The notes under the pieces are model-generated. The model was given only the letters and a program-made list of their open reading frames with translations. It was not told where the DNA came from and ran no database searches. This document shows, in pieces, positions 21,612-31,700 of a DNA stretch of 64,000 bases; positions within the stretch are counted from its first letter, which is position 1, and every line of letters starts with the position of its first letter. The translations under genes were made by a program, and so were the position numbers. The stretch is from Moniliella sp. 'wahieum' (lineage: Eukaryota; Basidiomycota; Moniliellomycetes; Moniliellales; Moniliellaceae): contig RSEE01000088.1 in assembly GCA_003971905.1 (NCBI GenBank), positions 62,001 through 126,000 of the forward strand. The letters run 5' to 3'.

Positions 21612-24389
21612 ATGATGGCAGTAAGAGCGGCCATCTGGAGACGCCCTGCGCTGCACGTTGTGCGTCCGCTTCCCTCGTGCGGCGCTAGTAGTCCCAGCCG
21701 AGCGGAGACCGCACCAACGACGCGCAAGTCCAAGCGCAAGATGATGTTTGAGCGCACCAAGGACCCCACCTTTGTCGACCGTGTGTTTATGTTTGCCGCG
21801 GCCGGGACCGGTGGCGATGGTGCCGTATCGTTTTCGCGCGACAAGGGACTGCCCATTGGCCCCCCAGGCGGTGGAAATGGTAGCCGCGGCGGCAGCATCT
21901 ACGTTCAAGTCGATATGGGCCTCACTTCGCTCGGGCACATTGGCAATGTGGGCAGTGGCTTGCCCCGCGCCTTGACGCAAGCGGACGAGGAGGTATTTGC
22001 AGAGATGACGTCCATGTCGGAGGAGGATATTCCCGTTGTGGCTACCGTACGCGCGGCCGATGGCGAGCACGGCAAGGGCTCCGACTTGGATGGCAAGCGG
22101 GTCCCCGACCGCATTGTCCGCGTCCCCCCCGGTACAGTAGTCAAGGTCAAGTATCTCTACCCTTCCTACCTGGCCAAAAGTACCGATATGGTGAGGGCCT
22201 TGGAGGAAGAGGAGGCCAAGGTGGAGAAGCAAACGGACACCCAAGGTTTGCCTCCTCCAGAGAAAGAAGCCTCTGCTCCCTCGCCCGATTCGGACGAGGC
22301 ACTTTCACAGGCGGACAATACCGCATCGCCTGCACCTAAGCGCGAAGCACCGCAAGAACTCGAGTCGTCCGATGCAGCCTTATCGCAACTCTCGCCCTCG
22401 GAGCTTGCGGAGGAGGAGGAGGCGACCCAAAAGGCTCTGCGGGAGGTTGAGAGCCAGCAGAGGGAACATGAGGAGCGGCACACCGAATCCAAATCTAAGG
22501 AGCAGCAGGCGCCTCCGATGGAAGAAGAGAGGACAAAGACGGAGAAGGAAGAAGAGAACCCGAACCCTCGCGATTTTGAGGAACCCGAAACGCCTCTGTT
22601 CCAACAACAGGCGGATGGGCGGGCCGAGTACGAAGATGAGTTGATCTACAAGGGGTTCTTTGCCAAGACAATGACTGGACGCCGGCCTCCACTGTCAATG
22701 TTGTCGATGCTCGCTCCAACACTCGATCGGCACGAGGCACGGGATCGGCTGCGACGGCAAAAGGCGCAAATGGTCGAGTTGGAAGAAAGAGAGGCAGAAC
22801 GACTGCGGCAGAAGGCGGCACGCCGAGCGGAGATTCAAGCTCGGATCGAAGCAGCCCGCCTACGTCAAGAAGGGAAGGATGCCCCGAATCCTGAGTCTGA
22901 GTTGGACGAGGAAGAAGACGACTACGATGAGGATGCGGAATACTGGGCCAAGGTGGAGCGTAAACGGTACAGAGAGTGGAAGAAAACCCCCGAGGCGGCT
23001 CAGCAGCGTGCTGAACAGAGTGCCGAGGCCGAGCAGACGGCTGCGCGCCTCGCCCTCTTTTGGAGGTTTATGCCCAAGAGCGAATCCGCGGCGGGGGAAG
23101 GGTTGAGCAGCCTCCTGCATTCGGGCTGGCAGCAACGTACCTTTTTCGAGGCGGAAGAGCGGGCGGGTCGTCTGCTGTTGCAACAACGGCACGAACGTCT
23201 GCGGTCCCACTTGGACCGTGTCCGCTCCTACCGCAAGTCCGCACAAGAACACGCTGCACTGATGGCTACCCAGGATCCACGAAGGGCGATCCGGGCAGAG
23301 GAACACATGGCTGCATGGGACTTTGTGATCGACCTCAACGACGTGGCGACGGCGGATGCGATGGCGCAGGCAGGCGGAAGCTTGGTGGCTGGCCAAGCGG
23401 CCGATGCCATGTCGGGGCAGCGTAGTGCACCCATCTTACTCGCGCAGGGCGGTATGGGGGGGATGGGCAACGTGTTCTTCTACTCGGGACGGGACCGGAG
23501 TCCGAAGCTGGGCATGCGGGGAGCAGCGGGGGAAATGATCCGTGTCATGCTGGAGCTCAAGAGTGCTGGGGACGTGGGGTTGGTGGGCTTCCCCAATGCG
23601 GGTAAAAGCACCTTGCTCCAGGCTCTTACCGGTGCCGATGGGGAGAATGGTGGGCGAGTGGGCGGGTGGGCATTCACTACCCTCAACCCGTCGATGGGTA
23701 TTCTGCGTCTTGGTTCGGATGGCAGAGTGATGAACGCAGGCAAGGGCGTGATTGGGGAGACGGCGAAGCGGGTACGTGGCGGTACTGGAGCGCAGGTGAC
23801 GCAAGAAGATACCCCGGAGGCGCGATCGCTGCGGAAGAACGCGGCGGCGGCTATTGACGACTACGCTGAGACGGACGAGCACGATGCCAAGTACCGTCGC
23901 TTGCTCGTCGCTGCCGATAATCAGATGCGGCGAGAAGAAGTGGAGGAGTCGTACCGGATCCAAGTGGCCGACTTGCCTGGTCTAATCCAGGGTGCTTCGG
24001 ATAACGTGGGTTTGGGTCATTCTTTCCTGCAACACGTCGAACGCAGCGCGATCATTGTGTTTGTTGTCAATCTGGCCGCCAAGGCGGATGAACCCTCTGC
24101 GTGGGAGGCACTGCGGGTGCTCTTTAATGAGTTGGAGGCGTATCAGCCTGGCCTGGCCACCCGGGCTACCATGGTGATTGCGAATAAGGCCGACCAGCTC
24201 GACCGGCCTGGGGCCGAGACAGAGGCACGGGCCACGCTCCAACGACTGCAAGAGGAAGTCAAGGCGTTGCATCATTCTCAACTTGCCGTGGCGGAGCGGC
24301 TAGGCTTGCCCGCACCTCCCCCCATGGAGGTTATTCCGGTTGCAGCAAAGTACCGTCTGAATGTGGACAGGGTGGCGCAGAGGTTGTGA
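21612..24389 (+). CDS. MTG2: Mitochondrial Obg-family GTPase
   Basis: A 925-residue Obg/CgtA GTPase; the fungal mitochondrial member (Mtg2) helps assemble the large mitoribosomal subunit. The N-terminus is basic and poor in acids (MMAVRAAIWRRPALHVVRPL), fitting a mitochondrial presequence. The Gly-rich Obg fold begins near residue 57 (GTGGDGAVSFSRDKG, GPPGGGNGSRGGSIYV), is interrupted, and resumes with GGMGGMGNVFFYSGRD near 615. G-domain motifs: G1 GFPNAGKST about 659-667, G3 DLPG about 787-790, G4 NKAD about 858-861. Between residues about 200 and 585 sits a charged Glu/Lys/Gln-rich insert absent from typical 350-520-residue relatives. A second insert lies between G1 and G3 (about 700-775). 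The frame is fully intact and intronless, unlike several neighbours. It converges with the CGI121 gene. Confidence 0.9.
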   Translation: MMAVRAAIWRRPALHVVRPLPSCGASSPSRAETAPTTRKSKRKMMFERTKDPTFVDRVFMFAAAGTGGDGAVSFSRDKGLPIGPPGGGNGSRGGSIYVQVDMGLTSLGHIGNVGSGLPRALTQADEEVFAEMTSMSEEDIPVVATVRAADGEHGKGSDLDGKRVPDRIVRVPPGTVVKVKYLYPSYLAKSTDMVRALEEEEAKVEKQTDTQGLPPPEKEASAPSPDSDEALSQADNTASPAPKREAPQELESSDAALSQLSPSELAEEEEATQKALREVESQQREHEERHTESKSKEQQAPPMEEERTKTEKEEENPNPRDFEEPETPLFQQQADGRAEYEDELIYKGFFAKTMTGRRPPLSMLSMLAPTLDRHEARDRLRRQKAQMVELEEREAERLRQKAARRAEIQARIEAARLRQEGKDAPNPESELDEEEDDYDEDAEYWAKVERKRYREWKKTPEAAQQRAEQSAEAEQTAARLALFWRFMPKSESAAGEGLSSLLHSGWQQRTFFEAEERAGRLLLQQRHERLRSHLDRVRSYRKSAQEHAALMATQDPRRAIRAEEHMAAWDFVIDLNDVATADAMAQAGGSLVAGQAADAMSGQRSAPILLAQGGMGGMGNVFFYSGRDRSPKLGMRGAAGEMIRVMLELKSAGDVGLVGFPNAGKSTLLQALTGADGENGGRVGGWAFTTLNPSMGILRLGSDGRVMNAGKGVIGETAKRVRGGTGAQVTQEDTPEARSLRKNAAAAIDDYAETDEHDAKYRRLLVAADNQMRREEVEESYRIQVADLPGLIQGASDNVGLGHSFLQHVERSAIIVFVVNLAAKADEPSAWEALRVLFNELEAYQPGLATRATMVIANKADQLDRPGAETEARATLQRLQEEVKALHHSQLAVAERLGLPAPPPMEVIPVAAKYRLNVDRVAQRL

Positions 24390-24507
24390 GCAGCACAAAA
24401 CCTTGACCGCTCGGCTGCAGGTGGAAGCCCCCAGTGAAGGGGAGGTTGATGATATCTAGGCTGTCTAATGCACTACTTTGTATACACACTCTTTAGTCTG
24501 CGTTGCA

Positions 24508-25278
24508 TTAGCCCGCTACACTCTTAATCGAGATAGCCGTAGTGACCAGTCGCTCCAGTTGCTTTGGATCGTCTCGAACCGAGGGGGCGGTGCTAGCGTC
24601 GGTGAGTCGGTAGACCTTGGCAATCTTGGGGAGATTGGCACAGCGGGGGAGGGAGGTGGCAAGATGGGGCGTTGGGCTCTGGGAGCCTACAATGTCGATC
24701 ATGGCGTCCTGAATTTTCTTCCTTTCTTCTTCCGACGTGGGAGGGGAGACACGGAGAACAAGAAGGTCGCGAGTGGCGGGACCAACACCAAAAGTGCGCA
24801 AGGCGTCCCCGATGTTGTTGGAGGGGTGGAAGGCAAAGATGATCTCGCCATGGACCGAGGCCGATTTCATCCCATACGGCTCATTCTCCGAATAGGGCCC
24901 CCTGGAAGCGGCCAGCAAGGCCTGGTGGGCGGCCGTCAGCGCCACGGACAGCGAGGGGACCATGCTGGCATCGACAAAGGCAAAGTTAACCGCCGCACGT
25001 TCGGGGCTGTCGGGGGCGAGAGCAGAGGCGGCGATGAGGCGGGACTTGAGCTCAGCACCGGCCCCTTCAGGTATGGAAGGAAAGAGGGCAAGGTGGATCT
25101 CGCGCAAGGCCAGCGGGAGATGGGGAAGGTGTACGTCTCCATCGCGAGCGGCGGCGAGATGGTATTGGTGCGCTTGGAAAACGCCAGGCGGCGGCGGGGT
25201 TCTTTTTGACCAGCAAAACGAAATCACCACCAGGCCACGTGATCCGCCTGAACGTTTCAGCACGTGGGCGATCTGCAT
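24508..25278 (-). CDS. CGI121: KEOPS/EKC subunit Cgi121 (TPRKB)
   Basis: Small subunit of the KEOPS complex that makes t6A37 on ANN-reading tRNAs; Cgi121 binds the tRNA and activates Bud32. Family landmarks: LPLALREIHLALFPSIPEG, AAVNFAFVDASMVPS, LTAAHQALLAAS, VHGEIIFAFHPSNNIGDALRTFGVG and RDLLVLRV. The open frame starts at ATG 25278, but the first 45 residues are not family-like. An ATG at 25142 reads METYTF and would join the conserved HLPLALREI if one base were missing in the CCCC at about 25125. Either the annotated start is too long or there is a one-base break. The C-terminal 60 residues after RVSPPTSEEERKK extend beyond most relatives. Confidence 0.88.
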   Translation of the reverse strand: MQIAHVLKRSGGSRGLVVISFCWSKRTPPPPGVFQAHQYHLAAARDGDVHLPHLPLALREIHLALFPSIPEGAGAELKSRLIAASALAPDSPERAAVNFAFVDASMVPSLSVALTAAHQALLAASRGPYSENEPYGMKSASVHGEIIFAFHPSNNIGDALRTFGVGPATRDLLVLRVSPPTSEEERKKIQDAMIDIVGSQSPTPHLATSLPRCANLPKIAKVYRLTDASTAPSVRDDPKQLERLVTTAISIKSVAG

Positions 25279-25327
25279 GTGTTGGTCGGTTGACGCTTCC
25301 GTCTCGAGGGCGTGGGCTCAAACAATC

Positions 25328-25396
25328 CTCTCAACTCTCAACTCCAAGTCTCAACTCTAACTCTCAACTCCAAGTCTCAACTCTAACTCTCAACCC
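25328..25396 (+). repeat. Tandem CAACTCTAACTCT repeat
   Basis: Degenerate array of TCTCAACTCCAAG and TCTCAACTCTAAC words in two to three higher-order copies, just upstream of CGI121. Confidence 0.75.
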
Positions 25397-25761
25397 TCCA
25401 TCCGGAGGACGTGCTCACCACACACAAGAAGTATCGCATGGGGAAGGACAGCAACGTCAAACGGAATCATTTACCCACAGGGGAACAGGGAACAGGAAAC
25501 AGGCTCGTCACAATCAACCGCCATGGATGCAATCCAAGGTCGGAAGAGGGGGGTGGGGGAAGGGGAAAGGGGGAAGGGGGAATGGGGAAAGGGAAAATGA
25601 TGAGAGACCGGAACGTGAAGGGGAAAATGAAGCGGAAGCATCAACGTTTTGATGGGAGGAGTCAATGATGCGAAGAGGACGAGAGTGGCTCATGGAGCTC
25701 ATCGCTCATCCCTGGGAGAGTCATGATATCATCGACATCAACCATCCCTCACCGTCGTCGA

Positions 25762-28700
25762 TCAGTACGATGCACTCTGGTGGGCGACGACGATGAGTGA
25801 TGTGATTCGATTGTGAATGCAATGGGGGCAAAAAGATGCCGGGGGGGGGAGGGGGGGGGCAAATAAATGGTGATAAGGAGGAAGGAAGATGGGCAGGGGC
25901 AAAGGACAACCTCGTGGTGGAGACAGTGGAGGCGAGGAGGTAAAGACGACGGGGCGAGACAGCACATGCGCGAGTCGGAGCAGAAGCAGAAGAAAAATCG
26001 AAACCGAAACCGAAACTGAAGCAAGCTGCAGAGGGAATCTGAAGCTGAAGCAACCAGAAACAGAAGCCAATGCGGAACGCCAAACGCCAAACGCCAAACG
26101 CCAAACGCCAAACGCCAAACGGCGACGGCGGTAGGTCGGCAGAGTTAGGAACGGAACAACGGCGGGCTGGTGATCCGTGGGAGGCGAGAGGAAGGGAGCG
26201 GGAGGTGGAGGAAGACTGGGAGTGGGAGTGGGAGCTGGAGCGGGGGAGAAGGTGAGTGCGGACGGGGGTGGGGATCCGCGAGGGGGAATCATCAAAGAGG
26301 GAGGGGAGGGCTGTGCTGGGACGCGAAGTGGAGCTGGGGGTGAGGCTGGCGCGACTGGGGATACGGGTGCGGGGGCAGGAGCGGTGGAAGGCGTAGTGCG
26401 GTGGGTGGGCTCAGTGACCACGCGCTGGGTCCGGGGAGTGCGACTGGGTTCGTGCAGCGTCGCATACGCTGTCCCACCCGCTCGGCCTAGCGAGGACGAC
26501 GCGGCCCTGTGAGTCCTGGTGGGGGTGGGGGTGGGGGTGGGCGAGGTGGCGTGCGTCCTGGGTGCGGCTGCAACCGATTGCGGACGCACAATCCCCCCCG
26601 GTGCCATAGAGGATGGCGATGGAGACGCTGAAAGCGAAGGCGACGCACGCGAGGTGGGCAATGCCAACCCATCCCCGCTTCCAGGCATGGAGGTGACACG
26701 CGAGCGGACGCGCTGATGCGGCTGGTGCGATGTGGCAGAGGGAAACAGCGACGCCTGTGGCGACAAGACCAACGAGTTGGCTTGCAAAATCGCTTGGTCC
26801 ACTTTGGACGTGGACAACTTTTGGTTCCGTCCATTGCCCCGCGGAGTGTCGGTGACAGAAATGTCGACTTCGCCCGTAAAGTGCTGGGTGATGAAGCTGG
26901 CAAGCTCTTGCCACCCGCCTCCAATCCGGACCATGACCGTCTTGGAGCGGAGGATGCGGCAGTACACCACCCGGGGTTCCGACATGGGGTTGTCAGGGTC
27001 CTCGAGCAAGTAATACCCAATCTTGTCTTTCCATTCTGGTGCTGGCGCCGAAGGCTGGTCTGGCGCCTTACGCACAGCGACCGCAACCTGCATCGCAAAC
27101 CAAAAACGTCAGCATCCAATCACCCAGTCGCACCCACTCCCCACTACAACAAGAAGTATCACTTACAGGCAGCTTGCGCACCACATTCCCCACGGTCATG
27201 TCGAGCAAGTTGTTGGGGTTGGCGCGGTACGTGTTGGCCGGGTACTTTCTCTTGGGCCGAACTGAGGTGGGACTGACATGGTGTGAGTAGTGCGACACAG
27301 CCTCCAGCGGTGGGAGCCCATGGCCAAGGTGGGTATTTTGGGAGGCAGAGCGTGGTGGCGAGCCGGCCAACCCACGAAGGGGGGAGAACGTAGGAAACTG
27401 TGCGTGCGGCCGCAACAGAGTGAGGGCGATGGCCGGAGGACAGCCGTGGTTGCCGTGGACGCGGGAGCGTTGTCCAAGGCAACGCTTTCCGCGGCGTACT
27501 CCTCCCCGATCTTGTCAATCCGGGTGGGGGGCTGGTGTTGCTCAACGAGGCACGCCCCACGTTACGCCAGGGCGTACGGGGCGAGGCCAAGGTGCTGGGC
27601 GAAGGTGCAGGTCGGCTACGGAGCACGACCCGGGTCTTAAGGGCCGCAGGTCTCTGAGGCAGACGTGCCAACGCCGACCGACGTGGCCGCTCCCGAGGGA
27701 GAGAGCCCCCATCGGAGGGGGCTCCTCTTCGTCCTCTTCCCCGATGCTGAGCATGCCTCCCTGAGACAAGCGGCGTTTCATCCGCTCCAGTGCATTGGGA
27801 AAAGGCGCGGCCGCGGGCAAGACCGGTCCAGAAGGGACTTCGCTAGAAGCCGCTTGCCATACGTCCTCCATCTCTTGTCCCAGATTCTGCATCGTTTGCA
27901 ACGCAGCGTTGCGGAGGTGACGCTGAGCAGGGACTGAGCCGGGTCTGAGCCGCCTCTCCAGCGGGGCTGAGCTGGGTCTGTGCCGCTTCGCCAGCGGGGG
28001 GAGGGGTGGAAGGTTCGGTGCCGGCCAGCGATCCTGAGGTAGGCGAGCGGGGTTGCGGGATGGACCTCTCCTGCGTTGCTTCGGCTTCACCTGAGCCGAC
28101 AGCAGAGGGGGATCCGGTCGGCGCGGACACGGGGTCGGCCTCGAGTTCGGCTTCGGGAAGCTGCACCAGTGCTTGCACAGCCGCCTCAAAGAGCACATCC
28201 ATCTCTTCCAAGTGCGCTAGGTCCTCTTCGGTCCAAGGTTTGTTCGCAGGGGTGTTGGGGTCGGTGATGCGGGGCACGCTCTTTCCCGCGGTGGGGGAGC
28301 TAAGTGGGTCCTCCTCATGCCCACCTGAATGCGGAACCTGGGAATGGGACGCAACCAGCTGCTGGGCTTCGGCCACCGCATCATCGCAGAGGGCTGCTGC
28401 GTCGGCAAAGCTGGCCAAGGCGACGGCGAATGCAATCCGGGCACTGTGGCCAGACATGGCCTCGCCCAGACGGTTTCGAGCGTCCTGGGCCGAGGGCGGA
28501 AGCTCGCTTCCCGAGGGAGAGCGAAGGAGCACATCCTGCGCTTCACGTACCGTCTCGAGGTCCTGTCGGAGGAGCCACATAACCTCTTGCGTACCCGGCA
28601 AGTGTACCGACGAGGACATCAAGTCGCCCACATCGTCAAGACAGTGAGGACCGCGCTGCAGTTTAGCAATAACGTGTTCCAAGTGGGGGTTGGAAGCCTC

Positions 28701-31700
28701 CACGGGTTCGTCGGCCAAAGCTAGACGTTCGGCTTCCCGAACAGCCTCTTCGGCCTTCCGCACCGCCTCGGCGGCCGCTGCAGCTTCCTCGCGCGCCAAA
28801 CGGGACGTCTCTTCAGCCTCCTTGGCAGCCTGCTCTGCCGCCGCGTCCTCTGCCTCTTCCAGACGGGTAAGAAGGTGGGCACGGGACGAAAGGAGAGATG
28901 CACACGCCTCCCCCAAACGCGTTGGGACATCCACGCTTTCTTCCGGGACATCGACGCTTTCTTCCCGGACATCCGCACTTTCATCCGGGGCTGAGGTAGC
29001 TGAAGCAGCAGCAGGATCGGCCGAAGAAACATCCCCTAGCGGTTCAACGGCAGCTGAATCCATCTCTTGCGCATCCGCCTGCGTATCGTCGGCGCCCGTC
29101 TTGGTAAGCACATCGGCCGTGCCTTCGTCCGCGTCCGAGTCGGCCTCGTCGACGAAAGAGTGATGGATCACCGTCTGGTCTCCTTCGCCTTCGCCTTCCC
29201 CTTGCGCGTCCTCACTCCCTTCCTCACCCTGCATAGAAGGAAAGAGAGGCTGGACGCCTACCTGTTCTGGCGCCGACTCGACGAGGACCAGCATGTCACG
29301 CGCCAAGTGAGCCAGGTCCTGGCGCCCCTGCTCCGACAGGTCAAGAGGAGCAGCGAGGGTCTCCTTTGCGTCATCCTGGAATGCCTGAGCCTGGTCCAGA
29401 AAGTGCTGCAGTCGTGCGAGCAGGGCAGCGCGCGCCTCTTGCCGCATCTTGGCCTCGACCATTTCAGCCGCGCGCGCATGCGCCTTGATTTCGGCCTCGT
29501 GGCTTGCGCGAGCATGCACTTCTCGCTCAGCTTCCTTGGCACGCGCAAGCGCCGCTTCGAACCGTACCCTTGCATCGCGGGCCGACGCCACAGCGCGCCC
29601 AGCCGCGGCTAGCTTGGCTACCAACGTGCCCCTCTCCTCGTCCAACTCGGCACACACCCCGGCCCAATCGCGATGCCACATCCTCCTCGCTCCAATTGGC
29701 GCGCGGGGCAGGGGGGACACCCACCCGACCCGCTGCCTCGGCCACGAGGGCAGCCAACGCGCTGGCTGCAGCAAGGATCGTCTCTCTCCTCCCGACTAGC
29801 ACGGATGCATGGGCCAGCATGGCGTCTGGCTGTTCCTTGGACGGCAGCGGAGGCGAGAGGAGCTCCCTTGCGTGGGCCAGAGCGGCGGTTGCATCTTTTT
29901 GGAACAAAGCCAAGGCGGCTTGTAGTTTGGCGTTGGCCATGGCACGCTCCTCCTCCTCTTGTTGTGCACGCCGCTGTTCTTCTTCCCTTTGTGCTTGTTC
30001 TGCTTGCTCCATTTCTCGGCGCTTGGCTTCTTGCAAGGCTTGACGTTCACATTCCCGTTGCGCCTCCTCTTCTTGTACCCTACGCTCCTCCTCTTCCTGC
30101 GCGCGACGCGCCTCTTCCTCTTGCGCCCGACGCACCTCTTCCTCCCGCGCTTTTTGCGCAGCCTCAACGCACGCCTGGACACGAGCGGCTGCCTCGTCAG
30201 ACCAAGCTGCGCGTTTGCGCAGTGCGTCCGCCGTAGCGTTCAGCTCGCCCACCACATCCTTGTGCGACAAGCGCGCGCCCTCGCTGTCGCCGTGGACCAG
30301 AGGGTCTTGCACTGGCGCCTCCATCCCCACCTGGTCCATTTGGTGCGCCAAGGCGAGCGTGGCATCGCGATGCGCTGCAAGAGCCGCAACCGTCTCGGTT
30401 GCCTCCGTCTCGGCGTCAGCTTCGCCTGGCACCGCAGCAGCAGAAACGGTTGCTTGCGTCTCATCTTCAATTTCGCCTGGCCCAGCAACAGCGGCCAAGG
30501 AGGGGACCAACGCGAGCACCGAGGTAGGGAGCGCCGGTGTGACACCCGGTGCGAGCAGCTTGGCAGCTTGCGCCTGCAGCTCCTGCACGTGCGCTACAAA
30601 TTTGTTCCACTCAGCCTGCAGACGGGCTCGTCGTTCCTCCCGTTCCCGCTCCCGTTCCTGCTCGGCTTGGGCGGCGGCAGCTGCAGCTGCTGCTAGAGCC
30701 TCGGCCTCGGCTTTGGCTTTGGCTTCAGCTTCGGCTTTGGCTTCAGCTTTGGCTTTGGCTTCTTCGCGAGCTTGAGCCTGAGCTTGCGCCTCGCTTCCGC
30801 TTCTTCTGCGCCTGGGCCTGGGCCTGGGCTCGTGCTGCCTCACGCTGTGCTTGGAGGTGGCTCATGTACTGCTCGTGCCGCGCCTTGGTCTCGTTAGAAA
30901 CCTGATCCAACAAGCGCTGGACGGACCGCAAGGACGCATCGACCTCTTCCCCATGCTGACGCAGCACAGGCCAAGCAGGCGGCGGAGGGAACGCGACCGC
31001 GTCCAACGCCGCCTTGTGCGTGTGTGCTTCCGTGTCCCATTGGGCGAGTTGGGTTAGCTGGGTTAGCTGGGCCTGTGTATCCGTTTGCTCCGTTTCATCC
31101 GTTTGGTCCGTTTGGTCCGTTTGGTCCGGCTCGGTAGACGGTTCGGTAGACAGCTCGGTAGACAAGCTGGTTGGATCCGAGGGGGGTGGAGGGTGTGTGG
31201 TTGCGGCTTGGTCCTGCGCCCAGCGAAGCAGAATCGGGTGAACGTGTTGTGTCCAGCGCTGGACGGGAGAGGGTTTGGTCGGCGGCCTGCGCGCGCGCAT
31301 CCGCATGCACAGTTTGCTGAGCCCAGTCCAGCGCGGCACGGAGGGCAGCACGTGCTTGGCCCAGGATGACCACCGCGGCATTGCCCACTGCTTGTGCTGC
31401 CGTATCGTCGCCGTACAGCGGGAGACGATGGACCACCTCGTCGCCCATGTCTAGTCCGGCCAGGTCGGCCTGGGGATGGGCAAGGATCGCCTTGGCAGCC
31501 GCTACGTGGTCCGGTTCGGGCGTGGGGGCAAGGGCGGACGAGGTCGGGAGATGTGCAGCTTGGTGCAGCAGGTCCTGGTGGGCACCTAGTTGGCTCTTGG
31601 CTTGGTCCACCAAGGCCAGAGCGGCCTTGGCTTGGGCCGCACGGGCATGTTCGGTGGTGCCCATGGACCGGAGTGCGGTCAATTCGGTCGTGACCGACTC

